From Verrucomicrobiota bacterium (GTDB taxonomy: Bacteria; Verrucomicrobiota; Verrucomicrobiia; CAIQCK01), in assembly GCA_026397915.1 (NCBI GenBank), contig JAPLTX010000047.1, positions 234,183 through 298,182 on the forward strand: a DNA stretch of 64,000 bases, given 5' to 3'. The notes under the pieces are model-generated. The model made no database searches, had not been told where the DNA came from, and saw only the letters and a list, made by a program, of their open reading frames with translations. Of this stretch, positions 20,542 through 29,666 are shown piece after piece (positions within the stretch are counted from its first letter, which is position 1; each line of letters starts with the position of its first letter). Position numbers and translations under genes: made by a program.

Positions 20542-21441
20542 ATGGCAAACAGAAGACGGAGCTTGCTGGCGATGCTGACCGGCGCGCTGTTGCTGTTGGT
20601 GGCGTCGCTGTCCGTCTGCTTTGCTGCTGGAGAACAGCCCAAGACGCTGGCGGATTTGCTGAGACTGTCTCCCGATCAGCTTCAGGGAATGGATGTGGCC
20701 AGACTAAACCTTCTGTGCACAGAGGGATTGCCGGGAGCCGGGAATCAAGATGTCGAGCAACACTTGAAGACGCTGGATGGTTGGGCTGATCGGGTGCGGT
20801 TTGAAACGTCACGGAACCTCTATCGCTATCAACAGAGACCCGAGGAATTCGAGCGTTCGGAAGCCCATTTTCGGGTGTTGGTCATGATCACCGTGTTGCA
20901 GCGTGACTTGCGGGTCAGCTACAACCCCGAACGCGTCAGCACACCGACCGAAGCTGATTTGAAGTCAGGAGCGTTCTTCGCGGACTCCAAAGATGTGTTT
21001 CTGCAGGGTCTTCTTGGCGACAAGCGGATGGGCACTTGTGCTTCGATGCCTGTGCTCTATGTGGCGATAGGGCGTCGTCTGGGTTATCCGCTGCATCTGG
21101 TGCGTGGGAAGGCCCATTTGTTCGTGCGATGGGAAACCTCTGATGGGAAAGAGCGGTTGAACATCGAGGGCGGGACGAGAGGCTTGGTGACACACCCGGA
21201 CGAGCACTACAAGACCTGGCCTTTTCCGATAGACGAGAGGGATATTCAGGCCGGCCAGTATTTGAAGAACCTGACGCCCGCCGAAGAGCTTGCGGAATTC
21301 CTGGTCACCAGAGCCTGTTGTCTTGCTGTGAATGGGCGTTCCTTGGAGGCACGAGACATGATGGTTCAAGCCAGCCGGTTGGCGCCGAAGATTCAGCGTT
21401 ATACCACGGCGCTCAACGCAAACAACGAGTCAATCAAGTAG
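20542..21441 (+). CDS. secreted transglutaminase-like protein
   Basis: About 299 residues from the ATG at 20542 (GTG at 20530 is an alternative). Signal peptide through FAAG. The core LLGDKRMGTCASMPVLYVAI and LGYPLHLVRGKAHLFVRWET shows the Cys-then-His order of transglutaminase-like/SirB1-type folds, with a candidate Asp/Glu afterwards (NIEGG). This family may be a protease or a non-catalytic fold in some members. It sits between two RHS/immunity pairs, 63 nt after the first immunity gene; a relation to toxin export or processing is possible but unproven. Confidence 0.6.
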   Translation: MANRRRSLLAMLTGALLLLVASLSVCFAAGEQPKTLADLLRLSPDQLQGMDVARLNLLCTEGLPGAGNQDVEQHLKTLDGWADRVRFETSRNLYRYQQRPEEFERSEAHFRVLVMITVLQRDLRVSYNPERVSTPTEADLKSGAFFADSKDVFLQGLLGDKRMGTCASMPVLYVAIGRRLGYPLHLVRGKAHLFVRWETSDGKERLNIEGGTRGLVTHPDEHYKTWPFPIDERDIQAGQYLKNLTPAEELAEFLVTRACCLAVNGRSLEARDMMVQASRLAPKIQRYTTALNANNESIK

Positions 21442-21451
21442 TGGAACGAAC

Positions 21452-22408
21452 ATGCGACGAATACTACTCCATGTAGCGGCGATGATGGGCATGTTGCTGG
21501 TGTTGACCGGGACATGCTCGGCCTACTACGACCCAACCAGTGGCCGGTTCCTTTCGCCCGATCCGCTGGGCCACGAGGCGAGCATGGACCTCTACTCGTA
21601 TGCCAACGGTGATCCGGTGAACTTCTGTGACCCGGATGGGAGATTTGGGAAGAGCGCGCTGTTTGGGCAGCAAAACGATAGCTGGGCCTCATATTTGGGT
21701 GCCGCTGTGGGCCGAACCATGCCTGGCTTCCAAACCAGCCAGCAGGTATCCGGGATGGTCAACAACTACGTGGGAAACCTGCAAGCGTTCGACAGTCATT
21801 ACATCGCGCTGAACTACACTCTCAATCCTGCCTATGAGATGTGGTTCAGCGGTGACGAGTTGTTCAACGGAGTAGGAATGCATTGGAATAACTTGGGTCA
21901 GAATCTCTCAACCTTGGAACGTGCCAATGCCGGAGGGCAGTCTGTTGTGGGAGCGGTTTCTCTGGCTGCCACAGCTTATGGTGGCGCGCGGCTGACGACG
22001 ACGGTCGCCGGACGGCTCAGGCTTCCGTCGCGGGTGATAACGCCATCTCAGGTGGAGGGCATTGCGCCACCGCTGGTGCTCAGCAATATCCCGAAGCCGA
22101 TGCCAATATTCCGCGTAGTGAATAACGCCGAACGAGCGGGCATCGAGAGTTCAGGTAAGTTTACCATGCCGGCCAAGGGCGGCTCGACTCCAACAGGACA
22201 GCCAGGTAAGTTCTTCTGGGGTAGCTTGGACGAAGCGAAGCAGTTCGAGCAATTCTGGTATCGTGGTGGCGAGGAATCACATATTCTACAGACAACCATT
22301 GGCCCTGAAGCAAGGCCGTGGCTCGGGCCGCCATACACCGATGGCATCGGACAATCGATATTCGTTGAGTTGCCAGACCTGACATCTCCCATTCAGTGGG
22401 TTCAATGA
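21452..22408 (+). CDS. minimal RHS-core protein with ART-like C-terminal domain
   Basis: 318 residues. A signal peptide (1-24) runs straight into the end of the RHS core (YYDPTSGRFLSPDPLGHEAS, then DLYSYANGDPVNFCDPDGRF), leaving no RHS repeats at all. The DNA of this core is almost identical to that of the gene at 18633. The C-terminal about 100 residues begin IPKPMPIFRVVNNAERAGIE and continue through GKFFWGSLDEAKQF, an arrangement like ADP-ribosyltransferase-fold toxins found at RHS C-termini. The assignment is tentative. A small candidate immunity gene follows 21 nt downstream. Confidence 0.65.
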   Translation: MRRILLHVAAMMGMLLVLTGTCSAYYDPTSGRFLSPDPLGHEASMDLYSYANGDPVNFCDPDGRFGKSALFGQQNDSWASYLGAAVGRTMPGFQTSQQVSGMVNNYVGNLQAFDSHYIALNYTLNPAYEMWFSGDELFNGVGMHWNNLGQNLSTLERANAGGQSVVGAVSLAATAYGGARLTTTVAGRLRLPSRVITPSQVEGIAPPLVLSNIPKPMPIFRVVNNAERAGIESSGKFTMPAKGGSTPTGQPGKFFWGSLDEAKQFEQFWYRGGEESHILQTTIGPEARPWLGPPYTDGIGQSIFVELPDLTSPIQWVQ

Positions 22409-22429
22409 GCCTTGAGAGATCAGCAAGCT

Positions 22430-22750
22430 ATGAAAACTCCAGAAGCTCTTGCCGAAATCACCTTTGACCAAGGTTGGAATCTTTCTTTTGCCGGGACAGC
22501 TAACGCCTTGCGTTATTGGGCGCACGTCCATTTTGAGAATGATCCCAAATGGGGGCAGGAACTCTGGACGCTCTTTGTTGAGTTGGAGGCCCCACCTGTT
22601 GAGGGCCAGAATGTTTACACCGCGAAAGTCTATTTCATGGCACCGCCAGCGCCACATCATTACTTGCAGCCAGGGTGGAAATTTGACCTTTGTGTTGGTG
22701 AGATTGTTAAAGCGCGAGGCGTAATTAAATCTCTTGTTGATCAGTCCTGA
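22430..22750 (+). CDS. putative immunity protein for the second RHS toxin
   Basis: 106 residues, cytoplasmic, acidic and rich in aromatic residues (FAGTANALRYWAHVHFENDP). No family recognised, although a two-layer beta sandwich is plausible. Starts 21 nt after the toxin stop. Immunity role inferred from the same gene order as the 18633-20478 pair; the two candidate immunity proteins share no obvious sequence similarity, as expected when toxin domains differ. Confidence 0.5.
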   Translation: MKTPEALAEITFDQGWNLSFAGTANALRYWAHVHFENDPKWGQELWTLFVELEAPPVEGQNVYTAKVYFMAPPAPHHYLQPGWKFDLCVGEIVKARGVIKSLVDQS

Positions 22751-22940
22751 AGAAGACGGACATGGAAAGGACACAGACACGGAATCAGGTCTCAACATCA
22801 GCCAAGCGCGGTTTAGTAGTGAACGATGAAGGTTGAACGGACAATTCAGATTCGGTGGCGGCTGCAGGGCGGCTGTGCGGCGGGGCCGACTCGAGGTTTT
22901 TGACGGAGTGGCAAGCATTTAACCGACAAAGGAGTTCGTT

Positions 22941-23495
22941 ATGAATAGGACAGAGAAAAGAGCAAACCGGCCGACGTGGGCGGCGAGCGTCCGCAACGCG
23001 TGTCTGGCCATCGTGGCGGCGACGTGCGCGGGCGGCCTGACGGTGGCCGCGGATGAAGTGTCGGCGTCAGCCACCAACACTGTGGCGGCGACGTCCGCGT
23101 CGAGTCTGGCAAGCGATGTGGCGGAGCCGTTGCCGCTAATGATTCCCGACGAGACATGGAAGCGGCTGACGCTGACGGCGGAGCAGCAGGCGCAGTTGCA
23201 GACGTTGCAGACAGGTCTGTATGCCGACCAACTGGCGGCGATCCGCGGCCTGGCGGCCCAAGCCGAGCCGCTGCGTGTGGCGCTGGCGGCTGCCCGGCAG
23301 ACGGCCGGTCAGGAGGAACTCGTCGCGAAGTTGAAGGGGCAAATCATGGAACTGACGTGGCCGCTGGTGGATCGCTACGACCGGTTTGTGTGCGAGGCTG
23401 GCTGGTTTCTGGATACCACGCAGCGCGCCGAACTGGCCAGGATTGCGAAGGCTGTCGTGGCTCCGAGTTGCGACACACCAAACACTAATTGCTAG
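22941..23495 (+). CDS. periplasmic Spy/CpxP-like helical protein
   Basis: 184 residues, with AAGGAG ahead of the ATG. Signal peptide of Sec type (NACLAIVAATCAGGLTVAAD). The mature part is helical: LTLTAEQQAQLQTLQTGLYA resembles the L-T-x-x-Q motif of Spy/CpxP/zinc-resistance proteins, and a second helical pair follows (DTTQRAELARIAKAV). The usual second L-T-x-x-Q is altered here to TTQRAEL. A chaperone or metal-related role is possible; not proven. Confidence 0.5.
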   Translation: MNRTEKRANRPTWAASVRNACLAIVAATCAGGLTVAADEVSASATNTVAATSASSLASDVAEPLPLMIPDETWKRLTLTAEQQAQLQTLQTGLYADQLAAIRGLAAQAEPLRVALAAARQTAGQEELVAKLKGQIMELTWPLVDRYDRFVCEAGWFLDTTQRAELARIAKAVVAPSCDTPNTNC

Positions 23496-23521
23496 CTGAT
23501 AGACATCGTTTTCACTCTTGC

Positions 23522-24802
23522 ATGAACACCTGCGAACTGGTCGTTACGGGGACGGAACTGTTGCTGGGCTACGTCGTCAACACGCACCCGAACTACATCG
23601 CGCCGAGGCTTGGTTCGCTCGGCATTCGCGTTACGCGGATTGTCACGGTAGGCGACGACCGGTGCGCGATGGCGGACGCAGTGAGTCAGGCGTTGCAGCG
23701 TGCGGACTTGGTGATCGTCACCGGCGGCTTGGGGCCAACCTCGGATGATGTGACGCGCGATGTGGTCGCCGAACTGCTCGGCCGGAAGCTTCGCGAGGAC
23801 AAGAAGGTGCTGGCGAAGATCAAGGCCCGGTTTCGTGCGCGCAAGGTGCGGATGCCGAAGGCCATTGCGGTTCAGGCACAGGTGCCCGAGGACGCGTTGG
23901 TGTTGCCGAACGATCACGGCACGGCGCCGGGGCTGGCGTTTGAATGCGGAATTCGGATTGCGGAATGCGGAATGACGGAAACGGCTGCCGACGTTCAACG
24001 GCTACTGGTTTTGCTGCCGGGGCCGCCGCGCGAACTGAAGCCGATGTTCGACAACTACGTGATGCCGTTGCTGCGAGCGCGCGGCTATGCAACGCCGGCG
24101 GCGTGCCGGGTGTTTCGCACGGTTGGGGTAGGGGAGAGTTGGGTGGCGGAGATGGTCGAACCGCTCGTCAAGGGACGGAGCGACGTGGAGTTGGGCTACT
24201 GCGCGCGACCGAATGAAGTGGATGTGCGGTTGATCACGCGCGGTTCGGGAGCGGTGGCGCTGGCGGATGAGTTGGAGACGCGCGTTCGCAAGCGGCTTGG
24301 CGACATCATTTTTGGTGGCGAGAACGACCGGCTGGAAGACGTCGTTGTGCGTGAGTTGATCCGACAGAAACGGAAACTGGCGACGGCGGAAAGCTGCACG
24401 GGCGGGCTGCTCGCGAGCCGCATCACGAATGTCAGTGGCAGCAGTGAGGTGTTCACGGAAGGTATCGTCTGCTACAGCAACGAAGCGAAGATGCGAGACG
24501 CTGGCGTGAAAGCGAAAACGCTGAAAGCACACGGCGCTGTCAGCCGGCAGGTGGCGCGCGAGTTGGCGGAGGGTATCCGGCAGCGTGCCGGCACGGATTT
24601 CGGCGTGGGTATCACGGGCATAGCCGGCCCGACGGGCGGGACGGCAAAGAAGCCGGTCGGGCTTGTGTTCATGGCGCTGGCGGGGCGGCGTGCGACGGAA
24701 GTGCGGCGGGCGGTTTGGCGGTATGATCGCGAGACGTTTAAGTTCGTCGTCACGCAGACGGCGCTCGATATGTTGCGGCGGGCGTTGAACACGGTGCACT
24801 AG
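23522..24802 (+). CDS. cinA: CinA-family protein (competence/damage-inducible, NMN amidohydrolase)
   Basis: 426 residues from the ATG at 23522. N-terminal MoCF-like domain (ELVVTGTELLLGYVVNTHPN; IVTGGLGPTSDDVTRDVVAE) associated with ADP-ribose/NAD pyrophosphatase activity, and C-terminal PncC domain (RKLATAESCTGGLLASRITN; GVGITGIAGPTGGTAKKPVG) that deamidates nicotinamide mononucleotide in pyridine-nucleotide recycling. Residues about 141-159 (ECGIRIAECGMTETAADVQ) interrupt the normal link between GTAPGLAF and LLVLLPGPP and are encoded by a repeat-type string. Followed 15 nt later by thpR. Confidence 0.9.
   Translation: MNTCELVVTGTELLLGYVVNTHPNYIAPRLGSLGIRVTRIVTVGDDRCAMADAVSQALQRADLVIVTGGLGPTSDDVTRDVVAELLGRKLREDKKVLAKIKARFRARKVRMPKAIAVQAQVPEDALVLPNDHGTAPGLAFECGIRIAECGMTETAADVQRLLVLLPGPPRELKPMFDNYVMPLLRARGYATPAACRVFRTVGVGESWVAEMVEPLVKGRSDVELGYCARPNEVDVRLITRGSGAVALADELETRVRKRLGDIIFGGENDRLEDVVVRELIRQKRKLATAESCTGGLLASRITNVSGSSEVFTEGIVCYSNEAKMRDAGVKAKTLKAHGAVSRQVARELAEGIRQRAGTDFGVGITGIAGPTGGTAKKPVGLVFMALAGRRATEVRRAVWRYDRETFKFVVTQTALDMLRRALNTVH
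23942..23996 (+). repeat. in-frame repeat-like insertion in cinA
   Basis: GCGGAATTCGGATTGCGGAA followed by TGCGGAATGACGG: short reiterated GCGGAAT units that look like a dispersed intergenic string, here in frame and adding about 19 residues in a loop of the CinA N-terminal domain. Confidence 0.5.
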
Positions 24803-24817
24803 GGCGAGGGCGTTATT

Positions 24818-25378
24818 ATGCGTCTGTTCATCGCTGTGGATGTTTCAGAGGAAGTCAGGGGGGCGGTTGCCGAGCAGGTAACCCGATTGCGCCAAGCCAA
24901 CGCGGACGTTGGCTGGGTGAAGCCGGAAAACTTCCATCTGACGCTGAAGTTCCTCGGCGAAGCACCGGACGCTCAACTCGCCGACATCAAAGCGGCGCTC
25001 GACCTCGTGGCGTTGTCGCGCGCGTCGTTTGAGATGGAACTGCGCGGCATGGGCTGCTTTCCAGAGCGAGGCGTTCCGCGCGTCGTGTGGGTTGGGGCTG
25101 GCGCTGGCCAAGACGTTCTGACTGTAGTGGCGCGCGATGTTGAAGACGCGATGGAGGCTTTGGGTTTTGTGCGTGAGCGGCGGGAGTTTGCGGCGCATCT
25201 GACGATCGGCCGTGTGCGCAGCCCTTGCGGCGCGGAACGGTTGCAGCGGCTGGTGGAAGCGGAGGCGGACACCGGCTTTGGCCGTTGTGCGGTGGATGAG
25301 GTCCGGCTTTACAAGAGCACGCTGGCGTCGGGCGGCTCAATCTACGACTTGATGCACGCCGCGAAGCTGGGGGTGTGA
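24818..25378 (+). CDS. thpR: RNA 2',3'-cyclic phosphodiesterase
   Basis: 186 residues, the normal length. The two H-x-T-x motifs of the 2H phosphoesterase family are visible: FHLTLKFLGE (about 44) and AHLTIGRVR (about 127). Family enzymes open 2',3'-cyclic phosphates on RNA ends and were first described as RNA ligases. Close spacing to cinA suggests co-transcription; cinA-thpR adjacency (often with recA) is a known arrangement. Confidence 0.9.
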   Translation: MRLFIAVDVSEEVRGAVAEQVTRLRQANADVGWVKPENFHLTLKFLGEAPDAQLADIKAALDLVALSRASFEMELRGMGCFPERGVPRVVWVGAGAGQDVLTVVARDVEDAMEALGFVRERREFAAHLTIGRVRSPCGAERLQRLVEAEADTGFGRCAVDEVRLYKSTLASGGSIYDLMHAAKLGV

Positions 25379-25396
25379 CCGGCCTCGGTGGGCCGC

Positions 25397-26032
25397 TCAA
25401 CCTTCGCCAGCGAATTCCTCGTCGGTCTTGATGACGCGACCCATGAGCACGTAATCGTGCGGCTCGGCTTGCATGTCTTTGACGTAGTCGGGCAGCACCA
25501 GCAGTTCGTCGAAGCCGAGCCGCGCGTAGAGTTTGCGCGCAGCCGCTTGGTTGCCGATGAATTCCGCCTCGACACGCTCAAGGCTTAGGTGGCGGGCGAT
25601 TTCGACGAGTTCCTGGATGAGCGCCTTGGCGAGACCACGGCCGCGGAACTCTGGATGAACCACGACGCTGAGCCGGCCGATATGGCGTTTCCAGCCGCCG
25701 AGATCCTGGTGCAGCGTGGCGTCGGCAATGATGCGATTGTTGAGGACCGCCAGCAGCGGCAGATTGCGGCCGTAGTCAATGTTCTTGCACCATTGGCGGA
25801 TCACCTCGATGTCGGTGACGCGGTGCTTCAAAAAAAGGCGCTCCGTTTCCGGCACGGCGCAGAAGAACTGATGGAAGGGCTTGACGTCGGTGGGCTGAAG
25901 CGGACGCAACTCGACGCTCAGGCCGTTGACGTCCACGGTTTTAGGATACTGTTCAAGGGCGCTTTCAGTTTCCACAATGACCTCCGGTTTAGATTGCTGC
26001 GAACCTCTAAGCTGCTTGGTGGGTATTCGCAA
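25397..26032 (-). CDS. GNAT-family N-acetyltransferase
   Basis: Up to 211 residues; the first about 25 are non-conserved, so the true start may be downstream of 26032. GNAT core: VVVHPEFRGRGLAKALIQEL gives the acetyl-CoA-binding R/Q-x-x-G-x-G/A loop, followed by AAARKLYARLGFDELLVLPD, the motif-B region. Substrate unknown. Convergent with thpR (18-nt gap) and divergent from the CoA ligase gene. Confidence 0.8.
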   Translation of the reverse strand: MRIPTKQLRGSQQSKPEVIVETESALEQYPKTVDVNGLSVELRPLQPTDVKPFHQFFCAVPETERLFLKHRVTDIEVIRQWCKNIDYGRNLPLLAVLNNRIIADATLHQDLGGWKRHIGRLSVVVHPEFRGRGLAKALIQELVEIARHLSLERVEAEFIGNQAAARKLYARLGFDELLVLPDYVKDMQAEPHDYVLMGRVIKTDEEFAGEG

Positions 26033-26119
26033 GTGGAATTTACTGGCGAGTCACTCGTCTTGACGCCGAGTGGTGTTCTGCTTAGCATCCGCGCCGCTTG
26101 AAGAGAGAAGGAAACATAT

Positions 26120-27730
26120 ATGTCGGTGCCTGAGCTTCCAGAGCAGCTCAACTCGGCAACGGTGCTGGTGGATTCCCACCTGGCAGCCGGTCGTGGTGAC
26201 AAGCCTGCCATTTTGAGCGGTGACGAGGTCGTCACCTATGCTGAATTGGCCGAGAACGTCAATCGCGCGGGCAACGCGCTGCGGGCGCTCGGCGTGCGGA
26301 TCGAGCAGCGGGTAGCCATCCTGATGCACGATTGCCCGGAGTGCGTCTATGCGTTCTTCGGCGCGATGAAGATCGGCGCGGTGCCCATCCCCATCAACAC
26401 CGTCCTCGGCGCAAAGGACTACGAGTATATCCTCAACGACAGCCGCGCTCATGTGTTGATTGTGGAGCCGGACCTGTTGAGTTACGTCATGGAAATCCGC
26501 GGCCACCTCGGTTTTCTGGAGCACATTGTCGTTGGCGAGGCGGGCGATGGCGGGCCGCTGATCCTGCGGAAACTGATGGCGAAAGCGTCGCCGAAGCTCG
26601 AAGCGGCCAAGACCACCAAGGACGACGCGGCGTTCTGGCTGTATAGCTCCGGCACAACAGGTTATCCGAAGGGCACCGTTCACCTCCACCATGACATGAT
26701 CGTTTCGGCGGACGCGTATGCGCGCGGCACAGTTGGCATGACGGAAGACGATGTGTCGTTCTCCGTGGCCAAGCTGTTCTTTGCTTATGGCTTGGGCAAC
26801 GGCCTTTATTTTCCGATGCGGACCGGTGGGACGACCGTGCTGTTGCGAGAGCGGCCGTTGCCGGATAAGTCGTTTGAGATGGTGGATCGCTATCAGCCAA
26901 CGGTGTTCTTCGGCGTGCCAACGAGCTACGCAGCGATGTTGCATCTGGCCGAAAAAACGGGTCGCACCGGGCTTGGCCGCGTGCGGATGTGCGTCTCCGC
27001 CGGCGAGCCTCTGCCAAAGTCTTTGTTTGAGAAATGGAAGAAGCGGTTCGGCGTCGAGATTCTCGACGGGATCGGCTCCACCGAGATTCTGCACATCTTC
27101 ATCTCGAACCGTCCGGGAAAGATCCGGCCGGGCAGCACGGGGCAGATTGTGCCGGGCTACGAGGCTATGATTGTGGATGACGATGGCAAAGAACTGCCAC
27201 CCGGACACACCGGCACGCTGCTCATCAAGGGCGAGAGTGTGGCGGCCGGTTACTGGAACAAGCACGAGCAGACGAAGGAAACATTCCGCGGCGAGTGGAT
27301 CAACACCCACGACAAGTTTTCCGTGGATGCCGACGGCTACTACTGGTATTCGGGCAGGACCGACGACATGTTCAAGGTCAGCGGTCTGGCGGTCTGGCCT
27401 GCGGACGTTGAGCACGTTCTTCATGAGCATCCGGCCGTGTTGGAGAGCGGCGTGATCGGCGTGCTGGACGATGACGGGTTGACCAAGGTGCGGGCCTACG
27501 TGGTGCTTAAGGACAGCTATCCGCCGACAGAGGAACTGGTGCGCGAGTTGCAGGCGTTCGTCAAGAGCAACACGGCGCCGCACAAGTATCCACGCTCGAT
27601 TGTATTCCTCAAAGAACTTCCCAAGACCGCCAGTGGAAAAATCCAGCGTTACAAGCTTCGCAAGATGGCTGCTGCTCACGGCGGGAAGCCGCACGCGGAT
27701 GCGGCGGCCCATCGCGAACTGAGTCCCTGA
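26120..27730 (+). CDS. benzoate-CoA ligase family acyl-CoA synthetase
   Basis: 536 residues; AGAAGGAAAC lies before the ATG. Adenylate-forming motifs are clear: AFWLYSSGTTGYPKGTVHLH (P-loop), FFGVPTSYAAML, DGIGSTEILHIFISN, YYWYSGRTDDMFKVSGLAV and the catalytic Lys region PKTASGKIQRYKLR. Sequence is closest in style to benzoate/4-hydroxybenzoate-CoA ligases, which activate aromatic acids with ATP and CoA. No other aromatic-degradation gene lies within the window, so the true acid substrate is open. Confidence 0.8.
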   Translation: MSVPELPEQLNSATVLVDSHLAAGRGDKPAILSGDEVVTYAELAENVNRAGNALRALGVRIEQRVAILMHDCPECVYAFFGAMKIGAVPIPINTVLGAKDYEYILNDSRAHVLIVEPDLLSYVMEIRGHLGFLEHIVVGEAGDGGPLILRKLMAKASPKLEAAKTTKDDAAFWLYSSGTTGYPKGTVHLHHDMIVSADAYARGTVGMTEDDVSFSVAKLFFAYGLGNGLYFPMRTGGTTVLLRERPLPDKSFEMVDRYQPTVFFGVPTSYAAMLHLAEKTGRTGLGRVRMCVSAGEPLPKSLFEKWKKRFGVEILDGIGSTEILHIFISNRPGKIRPGSTGQIVPGYEAMIVDDDGKELPPGHTGTLLIKGESVAAGYWNKHEQTKETFRGEWINTHDKFSVDADGYYWYSGRTDDMFKVSGLAVWPADVEHVLHEHPAVLESGVIGVLDDDGLTKVRAYVVLKDSYPPTEELVRELQAFVKSNTAPHKYPRSIVFLKELPKTASGKIQRYKLRKMAAAHGGKPHADAAAHRELSP

Positions 27731-27869
27731 GCCGGTTCTGCAAAGCAACAGATTGCGGTGGGGAATTATCTGCCGGTCACTTGTCTTCCTGCGGCGAACG
27801 CCCGAAACTACCCAACGGTGGAGACGGCTGTGGGGTTCAGCCTCTCATCGTTTTGCTTTACGGCGTTGC

Positions 27870-28229
27870 TTAGCGATAGGGGCTGCGATGGGATGAGGCT
27901 TGCAGTTCAGCGACTGCGCGGCGGTCTGCCTTCCTGAAAACGGCAACAGCAAACACTGGAATCGCGATGATAACGACAAACCAAAGGATGCTGAATACGA
28001 GACCGGCCGAACTGCCCAATAGCTTGTAATGTTGCGCAAGTTTGTCAGTGTAGGACTCGGCGAAAATCGAGAGCCAGCCCAGAGAACTTCCCACTCCGAA
28101 ACCGATGGTCGCGGCAATGACCGATGCGATGAAGCTGGCCAGTGTGCTGCGGTGGCGGCCCCAAAGCCAGCCGATGACAAACCCCACGACGCCGTAAATC
28201 AAAGTTAAAATGTCATAAAGATTAACCAT
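27870..28229 (-). CDS. small membrane protein of unknown function
   Basis: 119 residues with a GAGGAAC ribosome-binding site. Three hydrophobic segments (ILTLIYGVVGFVIGWLWG; FIASVIAATIGFGVGSSLG; AGLVFSILWFVVIIAIPVFA). The glycine-rich first two helices recall CvpA-like proteins, but similarity is weak. C-terminus basic. No neighbour suggests a role. Confidence 0.5.
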   Translation of the reverse strand: MVNLYDILTLIYGVVGFVIGWLWGRHRSTLASFIASVIAATIGFGVGSSLGWLSIFAESYTDKLAQHYKLLGSSAGLVFSILWFVVIIAIPVFAVAVFRKADRRAVAELQASSHRSPYR

Positions 28230-28435
28230 GAGTTCCTCAGGAGTATGCCTTGCTGTTCGTCTTTGCCTGCCTTGATCTTTGCCAACCGCTCCAATGGAGC
28301 TTGCAGTCTAAAGCACGCCTTCCTGAGTGTCGAGCGGGTTTTGATTTTCCGGTCCGGCGCGCATGGTCCCGCTACTTCTTCTTGTTGTCATCGCGCCCGC
28401 CGCATAGGCTCGCGGCCGTCGGAGATGAGACGGCT

Positions 28436-29431
28436 ATGAACTCACGCGAACGATTTCTGACAGCGTTGACGGGCGGCAAGCCGGACCGCGCGCCGTTGGC
28501 CCACGTCGCTGCCATGACCACCGTCGAACTTCAGCAATCCACCGGCTGCTTCATGCCGGCGGTCCATCTCGACGCCGAGCAACAGGCGCGGCTTATGGCA
28601 GCCAACCACGACACCCTCGGCTTCGACGCCGTCAGCTTCATTATCAACTTCTTCGGCGAACCGGCGGCGTTGGGCGCGGAGATGGATTGGGGCGCGCCCG
28701 ACCGGTTGCCGACGTTCAAATCAAACCCTTGGCGGACGCCAGAAGACGCGGTCATTCCCGAAGACCTGTTCGACCGCCAACCGCTGAAGACCTGCCTGGA
28801 AACCATTCGCACTGCCAAGCAGCGCTACGGCGACCGCATGGCCGTGTTGGGGAAAATCATGGGGCCGTTCTCCATGCTCCAGGCCATGCACGGTGTCGAA
28901 AACGTCCTCATGGAACTCCTGGACTCGCCCTCTCAGATCGCCGCCTTCCTCGACGTATGCGTCGAGGCCCTCGTGCGCCACGCCAACGCCCAGTTCGAGG
29001 CGGGCGCCGACGCCGTCTCCATCGGCGAGGGTGGGGCGGGCGCGCGCATGCTCTCCCCGGCGGCGTATGAAACCTGCCTCCTGCCGGTCCACCGGCGCAT
29101 GATCGCCCGCATCCAAGGCCCCACCATCCTGCACATCTGCGGCGACGTGCGCAGCCGGCTCCACCTTCTGGCGCAGACCGGCATGACCTGCTTCAACTTC
29201 GACTGGGCCGTGTCGCCGGCCGAGATGACGGCTGCGGCGGCAGGCCGCTACACCGTCATGGGCAACATCAACACCACCGACCTCCTTTGCGCCGGCCCGG
29301 CGGAGTTGGCGCGTCAAGTGGAGGAGAACCTCGCCGCGGGCGTCCACATCATCAGCCCCGGCTGCGCCACCAGTCCCCGTTGCCCTAACGCCAACCTCCG
29401 CGCCCTCGCCGACGCCATCGCGCGACACTGA
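28436..29431 (+). CDS. uroporphyrinogen-decarboxylase-family methyltransferase (MtaA/CmuA-like)
   Basis: 331 residues from the ATG at 28436 (MNSRERFLTALTGGKPDRAP, the family N-terminus). Further motifs: LGKIMGPFSMLQAMHG, GADAVSIGEGGAGARMLSP and the zinc-binding type HICGDVRSRL plus CATSPRCP. The His and Cys placement fits methylcobamide:thiol methyltransferases rather than haem-pathway HemE. Likely role in methyl transfer from a corrinoid protein, or an uncharacterised relative; no corrinoid protein gene is adjacent. Confidence 0.75.
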   Translation: MNSRERFLTALTGGKPDRAPLAHVAAMTTVELQQSTGCFMPAVHLDAEQQARLMAANHDTLGFDAVSFIINFFGEPAALGAEMDWGAPDRLPTFKSNPWRTPEDAVIPEDLFDRQPLKTCLETIRTAKQRYGDRMAVLGKIMGPFSMLQAMHGVENVLMELLDSPSQIAAFLDVCVEALVRHANAQFEAGADAVSIGEGGAGARMLSPAAYETCLLPVHRRMIARIQGPTILHICGDVRSRLHLLAQTGMTCFNFDWAVSPAEMTAAAAGRYTVMGNINTTDLLCAGPAELARQVEENLAAGVHIISPGCATSPRCPNANLRALADAIARH

Positions 29432-29439
29432 CGCGGGTG

Positions 29440-29660
29440 TTCAAAGCGTGTGCTGCGGCGAAGTCGTATCCATGCAATCGCCGCAGCCCCTCACCCCGAC
29501 CCTCTCCCCATCGAATGGGGAGAGGAAATTGTTTTCCTCAGTTGCGAGCACGCGCACTATTCAGTGAGCCGCGTAGCTGTGACCGAAACGTCTCCCTCTC
29601 CCCGTCGGACGGGGAGAGGGTCGGGGTGAGGGGCTGTTCCGATTGCATCGTTACGGCTAA
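29440..29660 (-). repeat. MITE-like repeat, two GGGGAGAGGGTCGGGGTG cores
   Basis: 29485-29577 read on the minus strand matches 16194-16280 in order. 29592-29635 is a second, opposite core (CTCTCCCCGTCGGACGGGGA), so the stretch is a large imperfect inverted repeat. Ends in GTTACGGCTAAG. No gene seen. Confidence 0.65.
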
Positions 29661-29666
29661 GTCGTC

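Noticed and set aside
26051..27748. 565-codon minus-strand frame opposite the CoA ligase
   Set aside because: Complement of a gene with all adenylate-forming motifs; no own start signal.
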